From NCBI RefSeq assembly GCF_000016065.1, contig NC_009092.1, positions 4,154,001 through 4,218,000 of the forward strand: a DNA stretch of 64,000 nt. Reading direction: 5' to 3'. This document shows, piece by piece, positions 55,720 to 64,000 of this stretch. Position 1 is the stretch's first letter; every line of letters starts with the position of its first letter. Made by a program: the position numbers and the translations under genes. Source of the DNA: Shewanella loihica PV-4. GTDB taxonomy: Bacteria; Pseudomonadota; Gammaproteobacteria; Enterobacterales; Shewanellaceae. Under the pieces are notes generated by a model. That model worked only from the letters and a program-made list of their open reading frames with translations. It was not told the DNA's origin and did no database searches.

Positions 55720-56282
55720 GGGCGAGTCTCCTCATCTGCGCAGCCCTGCTACTGAGCGCCTGCGCCCACAAGCTGGACAGGCAAACCTGTATGGCCCTGG
55801 CTCAGGGGGTCGACTACTGCCTGGCGCCTCTGCCCGACTCGGCGCCCGTCAGTCAGAGCCAGCTGGTCAAACTCAAGGTGAAGCAGGCCAGGCATCAGCT
55901 GCTGAGTCAGCTGGATCTGACCCCTGAGTCTCTCACCCTGGTAGGCCTGGCCCCTCTCGGACAGCCTCTGTTTACCCTCAGCTATGACGGCCAGCAGCTG
56001 ATCAGCGAGCAGAGCGTCTTATTGGGAGATCAATTTAAGGCCGAGTATCTCCTTGGGCTGTTGCAATTGATATACTGGCAGCCAGAGGATGTAAATCACC
56101 ATTTACAAGGCGCGACACTGGCCGAGTACGCCTGTGATGCAGCCTATTGCAGAAGATTATATGCTAGCGATGGCGAGACAATCATGGATATCCGCTATAG
56201 CCGGACGAGCCCCTGGACAGCCGAGGTGACGCTAGATTTTCACCAGGCTCAGCTGACGCTGAACATCCAGCCGCTAGAGTAA
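55710..56282 (+). CDS. apeN: DUF3261-type lipoprotein of the APE operon
   Basis: 190 residues. Lipobox LLSAC (cysteine about residue 17) at the end of a short signal peptide, so a membrane-anchored lipoprotein. The body contains ALAQGVDYCLAPLP and EAKYLL-like segments, resembling DUF3261. In APE systems it is thought to assist export/outer-membrane insertion. Overlaps the halogenase-like gene by 10 bp. Confidence 0.82.
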   Translation: MPLRASLLICAALLLSACAHKLDRQTCMALAQGVDYCLAPLPDSAPVSQSQLVKLKVKQARHQLLSQLDLTPESLTLVGLAPLGQPLFTLSYDGQQLISEQSVLLGDQFKAEYLLGLLQLIYWQPEDVNHHLQGATLAEYACDAAYCRRLYASDGETIMDIRYSRTSPWTAEVTLDFHQAQLTLNIQPLE

Positions 56283-56314
56283 ACCAGAGCCTAATAGCCA
56301 AAAGAACGGACACG

Positions 56315-57520
56315 ATGACACAGATAGCTATCACCCACCTAGGATTATGCACCCCATTGGGGGACGATCCCCAGACCGTCTTACGCCGCCTACTCGATGG
56401 CGATACTCAGGGCATGAGGTGGCGTGACGACCTGATCCCTGACAGCCAGGTATTGGTGGGAATGGTCACCACAGAGTTGCCGAGCATAGCACCCGAATTA
56501 CAAAGATTCGACTGTCGTAACAATCAGTTACTCCAGCGCGCTGCCGAGCAGATCGCCCCGGCGGTCGAGGCGGCCAAGACCCAATACGGCGCAGATCGCA
56601 TAGGTATAGTGCTAGGCACTAGCACCTCAGGGATCGCCAGGGGCGAGAAGGCACTGGCCTACCGCGCCGAGCATGGTGTATTGCCCGCCGATTACCTCTA
56701 CTCCAAGCAGGAGCTAGGTAACAGCTGTGACTTTCTGCAGCACTATTTCGACCTCACGGGCCCCTGCTATACGGTATCGACCGCCTGCTCATCCAGCGCC
56801 AAGGTATTCGCCAGCGCCAAGCGCCTGCTCCAGGCCGGCGTCTGCGACATGGTGATCGTCGGCGGCGCCGACAGCCTGTGTAAGCTGACCCTGAACGGCT
56901 TCCACTCGCTGGAATCTGTCTCCAAGGCCCATTGCCAACCCTTTAGCCGTAACCGCGACGGCATCAATATCGGTGAAGGCGCAGCCCTGTTTACCCTAAC
57001 CTTAGGCGAGGCCGAGCTGATGCTCGCGGGTGTGGGGGAGTCCAGCGACGCCCACCATATCTCTTCACCCCATCCAGAGGGCGATGGCGCCGTGGTCGCC
57101 ATCGAGATGGCACTCAAGGATGCAGCCATCGCTCCGTCACAGGTGGGCTACATCAACCTGCACGGCACGGCGACCATAAAGAATGATGCCATGGAGAGTC
57201 GGGCCCTGCTAAAGGTGTTCGGCGAGCAACTACCACCAGTGAGTTCTACTAAGCCGCTCACCGGTCATGCCTTGGGCGCCGCCGGTGCATTGGAGGCGGC
57301 CTTCTGTCTGCTGATCCTATCAGGTCCAAATAAAGATCACGGGCTGCCACCCCAGGTGGGAGACGGCCTGTGGGATGATGACAATCCGACGCTGCCCTTC
57401 GTATCACAGGGGCACAGCACTCGGCCTGAGAATGCCAGGCTCGAATATGTCATGAGCAACTCCTTTGCCTTTGGCGGCAGCAATGCCAGCGTCATCTTCT
57501 GCCGGGGAGCCAAGCAATAA
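56315..57520 (+). CDS. apeO: beta-ketoacyl-ACP synthase (first full ketosynthase)
   Basis: 401 residues of FabF/KAS type. Triad Cys158 (STACSSSAK), His283 (NLHGTA) and His318 (LTGHALG) complete. It condenses malonyl-ACP with the growing chain; with the chain-length factor it would set polyene length. The last base of its stop starts the next gene (TAATG). Confidence 0.92.
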   Translation: MTQIAITHLGLCTPLGDDPQTVLRRLLDGDTQGMRWRDDLIPDSQVLVGMVTTELPSIAPELQRFDCRNNQLLQRAAEQIAPAVEAAKTQYGADRIGIVLGTSTSGIARGEKALAYRAEHGVLPADYLYSKQELGNSCDFLQHYFDLTGPCYTVSTACSSSAKVFASAKRLLQAGVCDMVIVGGADSLCKLTLNGFHSLESVSKAHCQPFSRNRDGINIGEGAALFTLTLGEAELMLAGVGESSDAHHISSPHPEGDGAVVAIEMALKDAAIAPSQVGYINLHGTATIKNDAMESRALLKVFGEQLPPVSSTKPLTGHALGAAGALEAAFCLLILSGPNKDHGLPPQVGDGLWDDDNPTLPFVSQGHSTRPENARLEYVMSNSFAFGGSNASVIFCRGAKQ

Positions 57521-58113
57521 TGTCAACGCAAGATTTACAGCCAGATTCACATGCTATGTCTAAGCCACAAGCTATGTCTGAGCCACAAGCCATATCTGAG
57601 TCACAAGCTATGTCACAGCAAAACACAGCGCTTACCGAGATACCGCTTGAACAGGTGCTGCCCCACCGCGCACCTATGATCTTGATCGACAAGCTGCTCG
57701 AGCAGGCGCCAGACACCCTGCTTACCGAGGTGAGCATAAGCTCAAACAGCGCCTACTTCGATGCTGCCAGCCAGTCAGTGCCTAACTATGTGGGCATAGA
57801 GTATATGGCCCAGAGCATCGCCGCCCTCGCAGGCCTGGAGGCCAGCGCCCGAGGCGAGCCTATTCGTGTCGGCTTCCTGCTCGGCACGCGCAAATTAACA
57901 TTCGCAATCCCCGCCTACCGACTCGGCGAGCGTTATCAGACACGAGTCAGCCGCCTCTATCAGGAAGATAACGGTCTGGCGGTGTTTGATTGTAAAATAT
58001 TCCACAACAATCAACTTGTGGCAGAGGCTAATGTCAATGTATTCCAGCCTCAAGACACCCAGGCCTATATCCTAGAGAGCCAGGCGGGTACAGAAGAAGA
58101 GAAAGCAAGATGA
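57520..58113 (+). CDS. apeP: FabZ-like 3-hydroxyacyl-ACP dehydratase with repeat-extended N-terminus (second dehydratase)
   Basis: 197 residues. The catalytic core starts near residue 42 (LEQVLPHRAPMILIDKL, the PHRxPMLLID block of FabZ), with YVGIEYMAQSIAALAG and a C-terminal hotdog end. The first ~37 residues are a hexapeptide tandem repeat (AMSKPQ AMSEPQ AISESQ AMSQQN) with no homology expected; translation from the coupled ATG at 57520 includes it. An internal start at the last AMS methionine would give a normal-length enzyme. Pairs with apeI as a second dehydratase. Confidence 0.88.
   Translation: MSTQDLQPDSHAMSKPQAMSEPQAISESQAMSQQNTALTEIPLEQVLPHRAPMILIDKLLEQAPDTLLTEVSISSNSAYFDAASQSVPNYVGIEYMAQSIAALAGLEASARGEPIRVGFLLGTRKLTFAIPAYRLGERYQTRVSRLYQEDNGLAVFDCKIFHNNQLVAEANVNVFQPQDTQAYILESQAGTEEEKAR
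57553..57624 (+). repeat. 18-bp in-frame tandem repeat in the dehydratase gene
   Basis: Units begin at 57553, 57571, 57589 and 57607 (3.7 copies), encoding AMSxPQ hexapeptides. Slight divergence between copies points to an older duplication or slippage. Confidence 0.9.
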
Positions 58114-58835
58114 ATAAACGTGTATTGATCACAGGTGCCAGTCGCGGCATCGGCAAGGCCATCGCCCTTAAGCTGGCCGAGACAGGCTATGATATCGCCC
58201 TGCATTTCCACAGCAATCAGGCGGCGGCCGATGCAACCCAGACAGAGCTCGAGGCATTGGGGGCCAAGGTGAGCCGCCTCCAGTTCGACGTGGCCGACCG
58301 CGCCGGCGTCAAGGCGGCCATAGAGGCCGATATCTACCAGCACGGCGCCTACTATGGCGTGGTGCTCAACGCTGGGATCACCCGGGACACCGCCTTTCCA
58401 GCCATGAGTGACGAAGAGTGGGATGGGGTGATCCACACCAACCTGGATGGCTTCTACAACGTAATCCACCCCTGCACCATGCCGATGATCCAGTCTCGCC
58501 AGGGTGGTCGCATCATCACCATGGCGTCTGTCTCAGGCATCGCGGGTAACCGTGGCCAGGTCAACTACAGCGCCTCCAAGGCTGGCATCATAGGCGCCAC
58601 CAAGGCACTGAGCCTGGAGCTGGCCAAGCGTAAGATCACTGTCAACTGCATCGCCCCCGGGCTGATAGAGACTGACATGGTGGAGTCGTTCCCCCAGGAG
58701 ATGGTCAAGGAGCTGGTACCTATGCGCCGCATGGGCAAGGCCTCGGAGATCGCCGGCCTGGCCAACTTCCTCATGTCTGATGACGCGGCCTACATCACCC
58801 GCCAGGTGATCTCGGTAAATGGTGGCATGATCTGA
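58110..58835 (+). CDS. apeQ: 3-oxoacyl-ACP reductase (FabG-like)
   Basis: 241-residue SDR. NADPH loop TGASRGIGKA (8-17), NAG motif VLNAGIT, catalytic Ser140, Tyr153 and Lys157 (NYSASKAG), PGLIETDM and YITRQVISVNGGM at the end. Reduces the 3-keto intermediate each cycle. Overlaps both neighbours (ATGA; TGATG). Confidence 0.95.
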   Translation: MNKRVLITGASRGIGKAIALKLAETGYDIALHFHSNQAAADATQTELEALGAKVSRLQFDVADRAGVKAAIEADIYQHGAYYGVVLNAGITRDTAFPAMSDEEWDGVIHTNLDGFYNVIHPCTMPMIQSRQGGRIITMASVSGIAGNRGQVNYSASKAGIIGATKALSLELAKRKITVNCIAPGLIETDMVESFPQEMVKELVPMRRMGKASEIAGLANFLMSDDAAYITRQVISVNGGMI

Positions 58836-60076
58836 TGAATAACAAGACTCGACGCGTAGTGATCACCGGTGCCGGAGGCGTCACCGCCCTGGGCCACGAC
58901 TGGCCCAGCATCGCCCAGCGCCTACAGACAATGCAAAACTGTGTGCAGCGCATTGACGAGTGGGACAGGTTCGACGGACTCAACACACGTCTGGCCGCGC
59001 CGGTAACAGACTTTGAGAAACCGGCGCACTATTCGCGCAAGAAGATCCGCTCCATGGGGCGCGTCTCTGTCATGGCGGCCTGGGCCAGCGAGAAGGCGCT
59101 GATGGATGCCGGCCTACTGGACGATCCCATAGTGACCTCAGGTGCCATGGGCATCGCCTACGGCTCCTCCACCGGCAGTACGGATCCCATCATCGCCTTC
59201 GGCGACATGCTCAAAGAGGGCGACATGTCTGGGGTCACGGCCACCAGCTATATCCGCATGATGGCCCATACCACTGCGGTCAATGTCGGTGTCTTCTTCG
59301 GCCTCAAGGGCCGGGTGCACACCACCAGCAGCGCCTGTACCTCGGGCAGCCAGGGTATTGGCTACGCCTATGAGGCGATCAAATATGGTCAGCAGGATCT
59401 CATGTTGGCCGGCGGCGCCGAGGAGCTCTGCCCCACCGAGGCCGTGGTATTCGATACCCTGTTTGCTACCAGCACCAAGAATGATACGCCAAGCGAGACA
59501 CCAAGCCCCTTCGATCGTGACAGAGACGGCCTGGTGATCGGCGAAGGCGCCTGCACCCTGGTACTGGAAGAGCTGGAACACGCCAAGGCCCGCGGCGCTA
59601 AGATCTACGCCGAGTTAGTGGGTTTCGGCACCAACTCTGATGGCCTGCATGTGACTCAGCCTAACGCCGAGACCATGGAGGTGGCGATTCGCCTGGCCCT
59701 GAAAGATGCCGACCTGGACGCCGACAAGATAGGCTATGTCAATGCCCATGGCACAGCCACGGATCGCGGCGATATCGCCGAAACACAGGCCACCCAGGCG
59801 GTATTTGGCGAGCGCATGCCCATCTCCTCCCTCAAGAGCTACACGGGCCATACCTTAGGCGCGTGCGGCGCACTGGAGGCCTGGCTCAGTGTCGAGATGA
59901 TGAATGCCGGCTGGTTTGCCCCCACCCTCAACCTCAAGCATATCGATCCCGCCTGTGGTCAACTGGACTACATCAAGGATGAGGTTCGCAAACTCACTAC
60001 CGACTATGTGATGAGCAACAACTTCGCTTTCGGCGGTATCAACACCTCGCTGATCTTCAAGCGCTGGCAAGACTAA
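58835..60076 (+). CDS. apeR: beta-ketoacyl-ACP synthase (second full ketosynthase)
   Basis: 413 residues with triad Cys168 (SSACTSGSQ), His305 (NAHGTAT) and His339 (YTGHTLGACG). GAGGVTALGHDW at the N-terminus is typical of this ketosynthase type. Two full ketosynthases plus a chain-length factor is the standard APE set; this one may start or prime the chain. Last gene of the operon, followed by a hairpin. Confidence 0.92.
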   Translation: MNNKTRRVVITGAGGVTALGHDWPSIAQRLQTMQNCVQRIDEWDRFDGLNTRLAAPVTDFEKPAHYSRKKIRSMGRVSVMAAWASEKALMDAGLLDDPIVTSGAMGIAYGSSTGSTDPIIAFGDMLKEGDMSGVTATSYIRMMAHTTAVNVGVFFGLKGRVHTTSSACTSGSQGIGYAYEAIKYGQQDLMLAGGAEELCPTEAVVFDTLFATSTKNDTPSETPSPFDRDRDGLVIGEGACTLVLEELEHAKARGAKIYAELVGFGTNSDGLHVTQPNAETMEVAIRLALKDADLDADKIGYVNAHGTATDRGDIAETQATQAVFGERMPISSLKSYTGHTLGACGALEAWLSVEMMNAGWFAPTLNLKHIDPACGQLDYIKDEVRKLTTDYVMSNNFAFGGINTSLIFKRWQD

Positions 60077-60099
60077 CATCGAAACAACCACCACGGATG

Positions 60100-60130
60100 A
60101 TCGCGATCGAGTCATAAGACTCATCGCGGT
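60100..60130 (+). terminator. hairpin after the APE operon
   Basis: Stem ATCGCGATcGAGTC / GACTCATCGCGGT (one bulge) with loop ATAA, 24 bp after the apeR stop. No T run, so termination strength is uncertain. Confidence 0.5.
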
Positions 60131-60193
60131 CGTCGGCGGCTGGCACAGGCTTTGCTGAGGCTTAGGGTCCCTAATTACAAGATGGAGCTTAAG

Positions 60194-60649
60194 ATGCAAT
60201 TTGTGCTCGGAGTCGTCAGCCACGCCAGCGTCGTCAAGATGCTAGAACAACACCTGGAAGATATGTATGCCACCTCGCCGCCAGAGAGTGTGCACGCGTT
60301 AGATTTAAGCGAATTAAAACAAGACGATATTAGATTTTGGACCCTATGGGAGGCCGACCGACTCTGCGGCTGCGGCGCCATCAAGCGCCTCTCGCCAGAG
60401 CATGGCGAACTCAAGTCGATGCGGGTCGCCAACTACTATCGCCAACGTGGCATAGGCGAGCGGATCTTGCACCATCTTCAGGCAGATGCCGCCCAAAATG
60501 GGATGACGCGCCTCAGCCTGGAAACCGGCAGCATGGGCTTCTTCCTCCCGGCCAGACGCCTGTACCAGAAATTTGGTTTCGTCGAGTGCGCCCCCTTCGG
60601 CCGTTACCAGGATGATCCCAACAGCGTCTTCATGACCAAGCGGCTCTGA
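60194..60649 (+). CDS. GNAT-family N-acetyltransferase
   Basis: 151 residues from ATG 60194 (GGAG six bases upstream). Core acetyl-CoA loop MRVANYYRQRGIGERILHHL, followed by LSLETGSMGFFLPARRLYQKFGFVEC, typical of YjaB/ElaA-like small GNATs. Substrate unknown. Downstream of the APE operon but separated by a hairpin, so probably not part of it. Confidence 0.85.
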   Translation: MQFVLGVVSHASVVKMLEQHLEDMYATSPPESVHALDLSELKQDDIRFWTLWEADRLCGCGAIKRLSPEHGELKSMRVANYYRQRGIGERILHHLQADAAQNGMTRLSLETGSMGFFLPARRLYQKFGFVECAPFGRYQDDPNSVFMTKRL

Positions 60650-60730
60650 CATAACGCTGGTTTGCACATAGCAGTCCCTTGGCTTGCCCTTATCTGGCAA
60701 TTGGCTTGCGCTTAACTTGCACTCGGCCAT

Positions 60731-60780
60731 CAATTAGAATAATCTTATTGAAGTAAATCTTATAGACTCGATTCTAATTG
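60731..60780. promoter_or_regulatory. 10-bp inverted repeat upstream of the rhodanese gene
   Basis: CAATTAGAAT (60731-60740) and ATTCTAATTG (60771-60780), perfect arms, 30-bp centre that includes TTGAAG (60748) as a -35 candidate. Likely operator flanking the promoter; the ATG is 12 bp past the right arm. Confidence 0.6.
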
Positions 60781-60792
60781 TAGGGGCAAACC

Positions 60793-61131
60793 ATGTTTCA
60801 ATCTCTCTTAGCCAAGCTATCTGGCAGCCATCCCGCCGAGCAATGCTGGCAACTGATCGAACAAGGCGTACAGGTTATCGATGTACGCTCTCCCCAGGAA
60901 TATGCCGGCGGCCACCTGCCAAATGCACTCAATGTCCCCCTGGATCAACTGGCCCAGTGGCTAACCCAGCACAGCGATAAGCAGACCCCCTTCGTACTCT
61001 ACTGCGGCGCGGGGATCCGTGCCCAGAAGGGTTGCGACATCTTAAGGGCCAACGGCTTTAGCTGTGCCATCAACGGTGGCGCCCTCAAAGATCTGCTCTG
61101 CTATCAGCCACAAAGCGTCGCCAATGGCTAA
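60793..61131 (+). CDS. single-domain rhodanese-like sulfurtransferase
   Basis: 112 residues, whole protein is one rhodanese domain: VIDVRSPQEYAGGHLPNALNVPLDQL and active-site loop LYCGAGIRAQ with catalytic Cys (about residue 77). Transfers sulfane sulfur to an acceptor thiol. No signal peptide seen, so cytosolic. Preceded by a perfect inverted repeat; overlaps a small cysteine-pair ORF by 8 bp. Confidence 0.88.
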   Translation: MFQSLLAKLSGSHPAEQCWQLIEQGVQVIDVRSPQEYAGGHLPNALNVPLDQLAQWLTQHSDKQTPFVLYCGAGIRAQKGCDILRANGFSCAINGGALKDLLCYQPQSVANG

Positions 61132-61309
61132 CAGCCAATTAGGGCAGGAAGCCGAGCAGGCTGCGCCTCAGGCCAAACACTCGGCTCCAGAAACGCCCAG
61201 GCCCAGATACCAGTTCAGCGCCAATCGCACCCACGGGCGCCACAGGGTGCGCTATGTGGAAACCAGCCAGCAGAGTGACGAGTGCACCCTGTGTGAACTA
61301 GCGCAATAG
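61124..61309 (+). CDS. small protein with C-terminal CxxC
   Basis: 61 residues from ATG 61124, overlapping the rhodanese stop (ATGGCTAA). Polar Q/A/E-rich N-half, then basic RTHGRHRVRYVE and a C-terminal ECTLCELAQ with a CxxC pair. Too short for ordinary calling; supported by tight coupling to rhodanese. The CxxC could bind metal or accept persulfide sulfur from the rhodanese; no family recognised. Confidence 0.5.
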   Translation: MANSQLGQEAEQAAPQAKHSAPETPRPRYQFSANRTHGRHRVRYVETSQQSDECTLCELAQ

Positions 61310-61321
61310 TCGTTCGCTAAA

Positions 61322-61350
61322 TAAAAAAAGGCGCTCAAACTGAGCGCCCT
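61322..61350 (-). terminator. azoR terminator
   Basis: Minus-strand stem GGCGCTCA / TGAGCGCC with loop GTT and seven Ts, in the gap to the small CxxC ORF. Confidence 0.8.
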
Positions 61351-61412
61351 AACCTAGAGATGGGTTAAATGTGGTTGACGATGAAAACCATGGGCTATTA
61401 GCGCCCGAAAAC

Positions 61413-62329
<917 letters not shown>

Positions 62330-64000
62330 ATGTCCAAACAAGACTCTCTTTGGTTTAAATCCTTACGTTGGATCCAGAAGAAACTCGTGCACACCATAGT
62401 AGTGCCTCAGGATCCCTTTGCCGATCTCAACCTGGATTCAGACAGACCCCTGGTCTATGTGATGAAGACAGAATCGATCAGTGACATCGCCGCACTGAGC
62501 GAGGTAACCGACCGACTCGGCCTGCCCAGCCCCTATCAGCCGCTGGATGTCGAGGGTGAACAGGCACCGCGAGTCGTCTGTGTCGAAGGAGCCAAGCCGC
62601 TATTAGGCGAACGCGAAGGCAACGAGTTTTACCTCGAAAGCTTCTCGCGCCTGCTGAGTGCCCACAAGAAACATCCTGAGCTGGATATTCAGCTGGTACC
62701 CGTCAGCCTCTACTGGGGTCGCACCCCAGGCAAGGAAGATGACAGCATGAAGGCCGCGGTGCTGGAGCGTGAGAGCCCCACCTGGCTACGTAAGTGCCTG
62801 ATGATCATCTTCCTCGGCCGCCACAACTTTGTGCAATTTTCCAATGCCATGTCACTGCGCTACATGGCCGACGAGCACGGCACCGACAAGCGCATCGCCC
62901 AGAAGCTGGCGCGCGTGGCCAGGGTGCACTTCAGCCGTCAACGTAAGGTGATGACAGGCCCAGTACTGCCTAACCGCCAGAACCTGTTCCACGCGCTGCT
63001 GAAATCTGAGTCGATGAAGAAGGCGATTCTGGAAGAGGCTCAGAGCAAGAAGATCTCCGAGGCCAAGGCCCGCGAGACCGCCATGGAATACTTAGACGAG
63101 ATCGCCGCCGACTACTCAGACAGCCTGGTGCGTATCGCCGAGCGTTTCCTCACTTGGCTGTGGAACAAGCTCTACAAGGGGATCAACATCAAGGGCGCCG
63201 AGCAGATCCGTCAGCTGCACCACGACGGCCACGAGATCGTCTACGTGCCTTGTCATCGTAGCCACATGGACTACCTGCTGCTCTCATATATCCTCTATTA
63301 CCAAGGCATGGTACCGCCCCATATCGCCGCCGGTATTAACCTCAACTTCTGGCCCGCCGGCCCCATGTTCCGCCGCGGTGGCGCCTTCTTTATTCGTCGC
63401 AGTTTCCGCGGCAATAAGCTTTATACCGCGGTATTCCGTGAGTACCTGGATCAGCTGTTTGCCAAGGGCTATTCGGTGGAGTACTTCACCGAAGGTGGTC
63501 GCTCACGTACCGGTCGCCTGCTGGCGCCTAAGACGGGCATGATCGCCATGACGCTGAACAGCGTGCTGCGCGGTGTCGAGCGTCCCGTCACCCTGGTCCC
63601 TGTCTATCTGGGCTACGACCATGTGATGGAGGTAGCGACCTATCACAAAGAGCTGAGCGGTAAGAAGAAGCAGAAAGAATCTGTGTGGCAGGTGTTTGGT
63701 GCCATACGTAAGCTGGGCAACTTCGGCCAGGGCTATGTTAACTTCGGTGAGCCTATTACCCTGCATAGCTACCTCAACGAGCAGGTGCCCGAGTGGCGCG
63801 AAGAGCTGGCCCAGGATCCCGAGCAGAAGCCGAGCTGGCTGACCCCAGTGGTCAACACCCTGGCTAACCGCGTCATGACCCGCATCAACGATGCCGCCGC
63901 CGTCAGCTCTATTACCCTGACCAGTTTGGTATTGCTGGCCTCTGAGCAGAATGCCCTGCAGCGCAGTCAGCTTGAGAAGCAGCTGGATCTCTACCTGTCG
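62330..64000 (+). CDS. plsB: glycerol-3-phosphate 1-O-acyltransferase PlsB (partial, C-terminus outside window)
   Basis: Inner-membrane enzyme that acylates glycerol-3-phosphate at sn-1, first step of phospholipid synthesis. 557 of about 800 codons are inside the window. Reads [14 protein letters not shown], then acyltransferase motif [15 protein letters not shown] (H-x4-D), motif [15 protein letters not shown], motif [17 protein letters not shown] and motif [13 protein letters not shown]. Start ATG 62330 by homology; divergent from azoR. Confidence 0.97.
   Translation, partial: MSKQDSLWFKSLRWIQKKLVHTIVVPQDPFADLNLDSDRPLVYVMKTESISDIAALSEVTDRLGLPSPYQPLDVEGEQAPRVVCVEGAKPLLGEREGNEFYLESFSRLLSAHKKHPELDIQLVPVSLYWGRTPGKEDDSMKAAVLERESPTWLRKCLMIIFLGRHNFVQFSNAMSLRYMADEHGTDKRIAQKLARVARVHFSRQRKVMTGPVLPNRQNLFHALLKSESMKKAILEEAQSKKISEAKARETAMEYLDEIAADYSDSLVRIAERFLTWLWNKLYKGINIKGAEQIRQLHHDGHEIVYVPCHRSHMDYLLLSYILYYQGMVPPHIAAGINLNFWPAGPMFRRGGAFFIRRSFRGNKLYTAVFREYLDQLFAKGYSVEYFTEGGRSRTGRLLAPKTGMIAMTLNSVLRGVERPVTLVPVYLGYDHVMEVATYHKELSGKKKQKESVWQVFGAIRKLGNFGQGYVNFGEPITLHSYLNEQVPEWREELAQDPEQKPSWLTPVVNTLANRVMTRINDAAAVSSITLTSLVLLASEQNALQRSQLEKQLDLYLS

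Overview
The window reads as a chromosomal segment of a marine gammaproteobacterium, most likely a Shewanella or close relative. The gene order rpmG-rpmB-radC-coaBC-dut-slmA ... pyrE-rph / yicC-gmk-rpoZ-spoT-trmH-recG and recQ-yigI-rarD are enterobacterial-type blocks. Protein sequences resemble E. coli homologues but are clearly divergent, and base composition is moderately GC-rich throughout except for one AT-rich island. The genus is an inference; no rRNA or species marker is present.

Layout. 1-4194: leucine operon on the minus strand (leuL leader peptide, attenuator, leuA, leuB, leuC cut by the window edge). 4437-6185: secreted/membrane TPR protein with a degenerate GGDEF-like tail. 6255-10344: recQ, yigI, rarD and a small PH-like membrane protein. 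10531-11933: argA with an ARG box. 12124-20409: ribosomal proteins L28/L33, radC, coaBC, dut, slmA, a secreted S9 peptidase, folE, pyrE and rph. 20591-21454: yicC. 21555-23812: an AT-rich two-gene island made of a controller-type XRE regulator preceded by a double C-box and a 651-residue PD-(D/E)XK nuclease plus SF1-like (DUF2075) helicase, with no methyltransferase. 23949-29430: PqiA-like protein, CoA-transferase, NahK-like sugar kinase with a nucleotidyltransferase, and an unknown membrane protein. 29670-33944: gmk, rpoZ, spoT, ridA, trmH. 34286-39711: acyl-CoA synthetase, Na/Ca-exchanger-type carrier, a TPR-like secreted protein and a DesK/DesR-type two-component pair. 39856-42930: recG and a DUF3014 protein.

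43123-60076 is an 18-gene, tightly overlapping aryl-polyene (APE) biosynthetic operon. It has a chain-length-factor-like ketosynthase, two acyltransferase activities, two ACPs, an AMP-ligase, two hotdog dehydratases, a ketoreductase, two ketosynthases, a thioesterase, LolA/MMPL/lipoprotein export parts and a glycosyltransferase-acyltransferase fusion. Compared with the E. coli-type ape order (recalled, not searched), two tailoring genes are inserted: an MIO aromatic amino-acid lyase and a flavin-dependent halogenase-like oxidoreductase. No methyltransferase is visible. A plausible reading is that tyrosine is deaminated to an aryl-acrylate starter, activated by the ligase, loaded on an ACP, extended to a conjugated polyene, possibly halogenated, and esterified to an outer-membrane lipid.

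60194-64000: a GNAT acetyltransferase, a rhodanese with a small CxxC protein, azoreductase azoR, and plsB cut by the window edge.

The two places most worth a second look are the C-box-controlled nuclease-helicase island (21555-23812) and the lyase/halogenase-augmented APE operon.
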